64,000 bases of DNA from CAVWQV01 sp963757115. GTDB taxonomy: Bacteria; Pseudomonadota; Alphaproteobacteria; Acetobacterales; Acetobacteraceae. Shown piece by piece: positions 58,943 to 64,000 of the stretch. The stretch is taken from NCBI GenBank assembly GCA_963757115.1, contig CAVWQV010000001.1:496001-560000 (forward strand), read 5' to 3'. The notes beneath the pieces are model-generated. The model was not told where the DNA came from. It searched no databases and saw nothing but the letters and a program-made list of their open reading frames with translations. The number at the start of each line of letters is the position of its first letter. Within the stretch, counting starts at the first letter, position 1. The position numbers were made by a program, and so were the translations under genes.

Positions 58943-60192
58943 GTGCCGCCTGTCGTGGTCGACGCGGAGGATTGGGGCGGTGATGGTGGTCCGGCTCCTG
59001 CCGAGGCCTCGGCAATGCGGGAGCCGTTCTGAAGCCGGGACTGGCCGCTGACCACCACGCGCTCGCCGTCGCTCAGCCCCTTGGAAACGACCGCTACCGT
59101 GCCCGTGTCCTGCTCGATCTCCACGTCCTGCCGCATCGCCGTCTGGTCCGGCTTGACGACATACACGTAAAGCCCTGACGGCCCGTGTTGGATCGCTGGC
59201 GAGGGAACCGTTAGCGCGTCGTGGCGGGTGTCAACTAGAAGATGCGCATTGACGAACTGGCCCGGCCATAGCCGGTTGTCGGTGTTTCGGAAACTTGCCT
59301 TGAGCTTGATGGTGCCTGTGGTCGTGTCGATCGCGTTGTCGGGCGTGAGCAACTCGCCCTGGCTCAGCTCCGTCTTGTCGTCGCCGGTGTAGGCGCCGAC
59401 GGGGAGCGTGCGCGCTGCCATTGCATCCAGGATCCGGGGCAGGTCGCCTTGCGGCAGAGTGAACACCAAGGAAATCGGATGGAGCTGGGCAATGTTGATG
59501 ATGCCCCCCGGGTCGTTGGCGTGAACGAGGTTGCCCGGGTCGATCTGCCGCAGCCCGACGCGACCGTCAATCGGGGACAGAATGTAGCAGAAGCTCAGAT
59601 TGAGCTCAGCGGTGGCGATCGCGGCCTCGTCGCCCTTGATCCCGGCAGTGGACTGCGCGACGGCGGCTTCCTGAGTATCGACCTGTTGGTGGGAGGCGAA
59701 ATCCTGCTTGGCAAGCGATGAGTAGCGAGTGAGGTCGCGCTGCGCGTTGGAAAGCATCGCCTCGTCCTGCGCCTTCTTGGCCATCGCCGCATCGAGGGCT
59801 GCCTGATACGGGCGCGGGTCCACCACGGCGACGAGGTCGCCCTTCTTGACCTCCTGCCCTTCGCTGACCTTCACCTCCATCAGCGTGCCGTCAACGCGCG
59901 CCCGCACCGTCACCGCGTTGAACGCCTGGACCGTGCCGATCCCGCGCATATAAACGGGGACGTCGGCGCGGCTCGCGGCGGCAATGGTGACCGGTATGGC
60001 GGGCTGTGCGGGCTGGGCCACGCTGCTCCGGATGGCGGCCCCAGCCAGCCCTAGGGCGACCGTCGCCGCCCTTGTCGCTCTTACAGCAATTAGATGCGCG
60101 CGCCGCCGCGGCCCGCCCGAGCTCCGCTCACCTTGCATTTCCGATTGCCTATGGCTGGGGCGGCCGATTGGCGGGCACGCCGGAGATGTCAT
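58939..60192 (-). CDS. RND pump periplasmic adaptor (membrane fusion protein), MdtA-like
   Basis: The 417-residue adaptor has an N-terminal export or anchor helix (VALGLAGAAIRSSV), the lipoyl half-motifs GTVQAFNAVTVRARVDGTL and EGQEVKKGDLVAVVDPRPY, a coiled-coil hairpin, and the second lipoyl half SPIDGRVGLRQIDPGNLV. It links the inner membrane pump to an outer membrane channel, which is not in this window. GGGGAGAG precedes ATG 60192. The stop overlaps the RND gene start (ATGA). Confidence 0.93.
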   Translation of the reverse strand: MTSPACPPIGRPSHRQSEMQGERSSGGPRRRAHLIAVRATRAATVALGLAGAAIRSSVAQPAQPAIPVTIAAASRADVPVYMRGIGTVQAFNAVTVRARVDGTLMEVKVSEGQEVKKGDLVAVVDPRPYQAALDAAMAKKAQDEAMLSNAQRDLTRYSSLAKQDFASHQQVDTQEAAVAQSTAGIKGDEAAIATAELNLSFCYILSPIDGRVGLRQIDPGNLVHANDPGGIINIAQLHPISLVFTLPQGDLPRILDAMAARTLPVGAYTGDDKTELSQGELLTPDNAIDTTTGTIKLKASFRNTDNRLWPGQFVNAHLLVDTRHDALTVPSPAIQHGPSGLYVYVVKPDQTAMRQDVEIEQDTGTVAVVSKGLSDGERVVVSGQSRLQNGSRIAEASAGAGPPSPPQSSASTTTGGT

Positions 60193-60545
60193 TCTCTCCC
60201 CTGCTACATCGGAGGTTCTTTCGCCAGCCTTGGCCGCCGCGTGACAGATCCGTCACTTGGCGCATTGTTGGTCAAACGCTTGCGGCGCGCCAGAGGCTTC
60301 GGGCGGGTTGTGCCGTCCCCCGGCTCAGGCGCCCGCTAACCCGAGCGCTCGGCGGGCGCGTCGCGAGATATCCCCGTCTCTTGGCGGCAGAAACCGGGGT
60401 CCTCGCCGGCGGAGCTGCTGGGCGAGGGCCGCTCCGCGACGGGTTCCCTCGCTTCCGCGTCTTTCGAGCGTCCGGTCGGTTTTGCCGTAGCTTGCGCGCG
60501 TGCCGAACGGGACGTAATCCAGCGGCAACGTGTGGAGGAACCGTG
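60193..60545. other. Divergent intergenic region between the efflux operon and the acyl-CoA dehydrogenase gene
   Basis: These 353 bases hold no convincing gene; several short open frames on both strands have no ribosome site or family likeness. The one clear signal is the dyad at 60241-60256. No tRNA-like or strong hairpin structure is seen. It probably contains both divergent promoters. Confidence 0.6.
60241..60275 (-). promoter_or_regulatory. Operator-like dyad and possible promoter of the efflux operon
   Basis: GTGAC-agatcc-GTCAC (60241-60256) is a 16-base near-perfect palindrome about 50 bases upstream of the adaptor gene start. On the minus strand TTGACC (60275-60270) lies at the distance expected of a -35 element if the dyad covers the -10 region. 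This is the usual layout of a TetR- or MarR-type repressor site on efflux operons. No regulator gene is in the window. Confidence 0.4.
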
Positions 60546-61721
60546 ATGGACCATGTTCCGGCCGACACGAGCCTGCTCGATGATCCGCACGCCGAGATCC
60601 GCGAGGAGGTTCGCAAACTATGCTCCCGCTTCCCGGGTGAATATTGGCGCAAGCTCGATGCGGAGCGGGCGTATCCAACCGAGTTCGTCCAGGCGCTCAC
60701 CGAGGCAGGCTATCTCTCCAGTGTTGATCCCTGAGGAATATGGCGGCTCCGGCCTGCCGCTCTCGGCAGCGGCGGCCACCTGGAAACGGTGCAGCAGGAA
60801 GGCTGCAACGGGGCTGCCTGCCATGCGCAGATGTACATCATGGGCACCATCCTCCGGCACGGCTCGGAGGAGCAGAAGCGGCAGTATCTGCCCAAGATCG
60901 CCACCGGCGAACTCCGGCTCCAGGCATTCGGGGTCACAGAGCCGACCAGCGGCACCGACACGACGAGCCTCCGCACCATCGCCAGACGCGAAGGCGACAA
61001 TACATCGTCAACGGCCAGAAGGTCTGGATAAGCCGCGCGCTGCACTCCGATCTGATGCTGCTGCTCGCGCGCACCACGCCGAAGGGCGAGGAGAAGAAGC
61101 AAACCGACGGGCTTGCGTCTTCATCGTCGACATGCGTGCGGCCGTCGGCCACGGCCTGACATCCGCCCGATCCGCGCGATGATGAACCACAATTCAACCG
61201 AGGTGTTTTTCGAAAATGGGGGTGCCGGCCGACAACCTGATCGGCAAGGAGGGCCAAGGCTTCCGCTACATCCTCGATGGAATGAACGCCGAGCGCTGCT
61301 GATCGCGGCCGAAGCGTCGGCGACGGCAAATGGTTCATCAAGAAATCCGTCGACTACGCGAGCGAGCGGCGGGTGTTCGGCCGGCCGATCGGCGCGAACC
61401 AGGGCGTCCAGTTCCCGATCGCGCGGGCGTACGCGCAGATGCGCGCGGCCGAGCTGATGTGATGCCGGGGTGCGAGTTAGTTCGAGGCCGGGGTGCCGTG
61501 CGGCGAGGAGGCCAACATGGCCAAGATGCTCGGCCGCCGACGCCTCCTGGGAGGCGGCCGAGGCCTGCATCCAGACGCATGGCGGTTTTGGGTTCGCGGA
61601 GGAGTACGATGTCGAGCGCAAGTTCCGTGAGACGCGGCTCTATCAGGTGGCGCCGATCAGCACCAACCTGATCCTGTCCTACGTGGCCGAGCACGTGCTC
61701 GGGTTGCCGCGCAGCTACTGA
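60546..61721 (+). pseudogene. Acyl-CoA dehydrogenase, about ten frameshifts and in-frame stops
   Basis: All regions of an acyl-CoA dehydrogenase are present in order: IREEVRKLCSRFPGEYWR, LIPEEYGGSGLPLS, LRLQAFGVTEPTSGTDT, YIVNGQKVWISR, GKEGQGFRYILDGMNAER, FGRPIGANQGVQFPIARAYAQ and THGGFGFAEEYDVERKFRE. They are spread over all three frames with shifts near 60725, 60775, 61005, 61110, 61160, 61217, 61298, 61320 and 61532. Around 61460-61485 the frame also meets TGA and TAG that a single indel does not remove. The enzyme would oxidise an acyl-CoA alongside the CoA-transferase that follows 16 bases later. Confidence 0.8.
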
Positions 61722-61737
61722 GGGAAACGAGGTCGCG

Positions 61738-62871
61738 GTGGCGATGGCCCTTCCGCTCGAGGGCTTGCTGGTCGTCGCACTGGAGCAAGCCGTCGCTGCT
61801 CCATACTGCAGCTCGCGGCTTGCCGACGCGGGCGCGCGAGTGATCAAGATCGAGCGGCCCGAGGGAGATTTCGCGCGCGGCTACGACACGGCGGCGCGGG
61901 GTCAATCGAGCTACTTCGTGTGGCTTAACCGGGGCAAGCAAAGCCTGGTGGCCGACATCAAGCGGCCGGACGACGCGGTGCTGCTGCACCAGATGCTGGC
62001 GCGGGCCGACGTGTTCATCCAGAACTTGGCTCCCGGCGCGGCGGCGCGCGCAGGGTTCGGCTCTGCGGCACTGCGCGAGCGTTATCCCCGCCTTATCACG
62101 GTGGACATCTCCGGTTACGGCGATACCGGCGACTACGCGACCATGAAGGCGTACGACCTGCTGGTGCAGGCCGAATCCGGTCTCGCGGGCGTCACCGGCC
62201 GTCCGGAAGGCCCCGGCCGGGTTGGGGTGTCCGCCTGCGACATCGCATGCGGCATGTCGGCCCATGCCGGCGTGCTCGAAGCGTTGATCGGGCGCGGGCG
62301 GACTGGGCGCGGCACGGGGATCGCGGTCAGCCTGTTCGACGGCATGGCGGACTGGATGAATGTTCCGCTGCTATTCTATGAGGGGACGGGCCGGGCGCCG
62401 GCGCGGCTCGGCCTCGCGCACCCGTCCATCTGCCCCTATGGCGCGTTCGCGACGGCGGACGACCACCTCGTGCTCGTCGCGATCCAGAATGAGCGCGAAT
62501 GGGTCGATTTCTGCGCCCGCTTCCTGGACGAGCCCGATCTGCCGAAGCGTCCGGGTTTCGAGACGAACGTCAACCGGGTCGCCAACCGGGCCGAAGTTGA
62601 CGCCCATATCGGGACGGCGTTCGCCCGCCTAACGCGCGAGGCGGCAGCGGCCAAGCTGCGTGCGGCCAACACCGCTTACGGCTTCGTCAATACGGTGGCC
62701 GAGTTCGCCCGCCACCCCGCCCTCCGCCGTGCCCTTGTGGAAACTCCGGCCGGCCCCGTCGCCATCGCCGCCCCGCCGATCCTTGGCAGCGAGGGTGCGC
62801 GCGCCCTGGGCTCCGTGCCGGCTGTCGGCGAGCACTCCATCGCGATCCGGACGGAGTTCGCGCCGCACTGA
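61738..62871 (+). CDS. CaiB/BaiF family (class III) CoA-transferase
   Basis: Class III transferases move CoA between acids by way of an aspartyl-CoA thioester. The 377-residue product has an N-terminal VALEQAVAAPYCSSRLADAGARVIKIE segment (given here in two parts of a longer conserved run), DIKRPDD, the catalytic Asp140 in MKAYDLLVQAESG, and a C-terminal GRAPARLGLAHPSICPYG region. It follows the acyl-CoA dehydrogenase on the same strand and would activate its substrate. GTG 61738 is used; ATG 61744 is possible. Confidence 0.92.
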   Translation: MAMALPLEGLLVVALEQAVAAPYCSSRLADAGARVIKIERPEGDFARGYDTAARGQSSYFVWLNRGKQSLVADIKRPDDAVLLHQMLARADVFIQNLAPGAAARAGFGSAALRERYPRLITVDISGYGDTGDYATMKAYDLLVQAESGLAGVTGRPEGPGRVGVSACDIACGMSAHAGVLEALIGRGRTGRGTGIAVSLFDGMADWMNVPLLFYEGTGRAPARLGLAHPSICPYGAFATADDHLVLVAIQNEREWVDFCARFLDEPDLPKRPGFETNVNRVANRAEVDAHIGTAFARLTREAAAAKLRAANTAYGFVNTVAEFARHPALRRALVETPAGPVAIAAPPILGSEGARALGSVPAVGEHSIAIRTEFAPH

Positions 62872-63076
62872 CGCGCGGGCGCGCCAACCGGGTGCGGGTT
62901 GTGTGGTGAGCACCGAACCAGCCACCTGCAAAGTGTTGTAACCTTGCCATACCGCGGCGCGATCGGTCCCAGTAACTCCAGTGTAACTCTATTGTATCGG
63001 TTACGCCATCGCTCGACCTATTCACGTCTCGCTAGCTCTCCCGCCGAGAAAACCGGACGGAATTGGAGAGCGGTTG

Positions 63077-64000
63077 ATGCGGATGCCGAAATCCACGACG
63101 AAGTGGCTGCTGGCGACAACGGTGCTTGCGGGTTACGCATTGTCGCCATGGCCGGCCATGGCCCAGGACGCCGGGGAACGGATCGGCTCTATCGAGTTGC
63201 AGATCAAGGCCCTGCAGAACCAGCTCCAGCAGCTCAAGCGGGATCTGAACAAAAGCAACGCCCAGGCGCGGGCGGCGCAGGAGGAGGCCGCACGGGCTCG
63301 CGAGGAGGCTCGGCGTGCGCCGCCCCCCGCAGCCCCCGCGCCGGCAGCGCCGCCGCCCGCCGCTGTCGCCGCGACCGCAAATGGGGAGACGCCCGTCACC
63401 TTTACGACCAAGCACGGGGAGATCCGGGTGGGCGGCGTCACCATTCAGCTCGGCGGGTTTATCGAAGCCGCCGGCATCTTCCGAAGCCGCAACGACGTGT
63501 CGGACGTCGGCTCGAACTATAACGCAATTCCGTTCGCCCAGAGCCCGCTTTACCACGAGAACGAAACTCGTTTCTCCGCCCGGCAGAGCCGCCTTTCGCT
63601 ACTGGTCCAGGGCAGAATTGACCCGAAGCAGTTGCTGACCGCTTACTACGAGACAGACTTCCTCGGCACCGGGCCGACCTCCAACTCGAACGAAAGCAAC
63701 AGCTACAGTTTGCGGCTACGGCAAGCGTTCGCAACTTATGACAACACCGATTGGCATTTGCATGTGCTAGGGGGCCAAGCCTGGAGCCTGATCACGCCGT
63801 ACAAGATGGGCCTCGTGCCGCGCCAGGAGAACATCCCGCTCACGATCGACGCACAGTACGTGCCCGGCTTCTCTTGGAAGCGGACGCCGCAATTCCGCGT
63901 GGCGACGGACTTGGACGACGGCAGGATCTGGCTCGCGGCCTCGGTCGAAAACCCGGAATCCACGTACTACACCGGGCCGAACGGCGCCGGCACATTGGTC
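63077..64000 (+). CDS. Outer membrane porin with N-terminal coiled coil (DcaP-like), cut by the window end
   Basis: The frame is open from ATG 63077, with GGAG eight bases upstream, to the last base. A signal peptide ends at PAMA-Q (cleavage after Ala29). Residues about 34-75 form a coiled coil (SIELQIKALQNQLQQLKRD), followed by an Ala/Pro linker of about 25 residues. From about residue 105 alternating amphipathic strands begin (VGGVTIQLGGFIEAAGIF, RLSLLVQGRIDP, LHVLGGQAWSLITPYKMG), as in trimeric porins of the DcaP type. It would take up small, often anionic, molecules. The C-terminus lies outside the window. Confidence 0.8.
   Translation, partial: MRMPKSTTKWLLATTVLAGYALSPWPAMAQDAGERIGSIELQIKALQNQLQQLKRDLNKSNAQARAAQEEAARAREEARRAPPPAAPAPAAPPPAAVAATANGETPVTFTTKHGEIRVGGVTIQLGGFIEAAGIFRSRNDVSDVGSNYNAIPFAQSPLYHENETRFSARQSRLSLLVQGRIDPKQLLTAYYETDFLGTGPTSNSNESNSYSLRLRQAFATYDNTDWHLHVLGGQAWSLITPYKMGLVPRQENIPLTIDAQYVPGFSWKRTPQFRVATDLDDGRIWLAASVENPESTYYTGPNGAGTLV

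Overview
The window is GC-rich, gene-dense DNA of an alphaproteobacterium. The evidence is a GAAC-N7-GAAC LexA operator in front of lexA, the ppiD/tpiA-secG-pyrG-kdsA order, trp genes linked to moaC, moeA and lexA, and many solute-binding proteins, molybdenum hydroxylases and CoA-transferase genes. Rhodospirillales (perhaps Acetobacteraceae) is my best guess from gene content. I see no rRNA, tRNA, CRISPR array, transposase or prophage.

Layout: (1) 1-16 kb, housekeeping: the tail of an acetamidase/formamidase gene; lexA under its own SOS box; a long leftward unit ppiD-trpE-tonB-like-glycosyltransferase-trpG-trpD-trpC/moaC-moeA; and rightward tpiA-secG-pyrG-kdsA. (2) 16-21 kb: a solitary uncharacterised small protein with its own regulatory region and terminator, cysE, a stand-alone molybdopterin hydroxylase subunit, an MFS carrier and mepA. 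(3) 22-31 kb: an exopolysaccharide cluster with a Wzc/GumC-type chain-length tyrosine kinase, galE, a polytopic membrane protein, a flippase, a WecG-type and a family-2 glycosyltransferase, a priming sugar transferase and GtrA. (4) 31-41 kb: a peptide-type ABC importer (binding protein, two permeases, two ATPases) followed by a CO-dehydrogenase-like coxS-coxL-coxM set; nearly every gene here is cut by single-base shifts. (5) 41-55 kb: a DadA-like oxidase, a family-4 glycosyltransferase, an ABC exporter, rpsU, rlpA, an M20 amidohydrolase coupled to a second peptide-binding protein, and four paralogous branched-chain amino-acid-type binding proteins without permeases or ATPases. (6) 55-64 kb: a PIG-L deacetylase coupled to an MdtABC-like efflux pump, a broken acyl-CoA dehydrogenase with a CaiB-type CoA-transferase, and the 5' end of a porin gene.

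Two themes link the regions. Molybdenum cofactor genes (moaC, moeA) lie in the same window as two molybdopterin hydroxylases that would need the cofactor. Uptake of small nitrogenous compounds (acetamidase, M20 amidohydrolase, DadA, six binding proteins) is heavily represented.

Main caution: single-base frameshifts are frequent and clustered (31.9-39.3 kb and 60.7-61.6 kb), with isolated ones in genes expected to be essential (kdsA, secG). Most insertions can be repaired by deleting one G that follows a C, which points to sequence error more than to decay. The apparent TrpC-MoaC fusion can be undone by the same kind of edit and should be read with that in mind.
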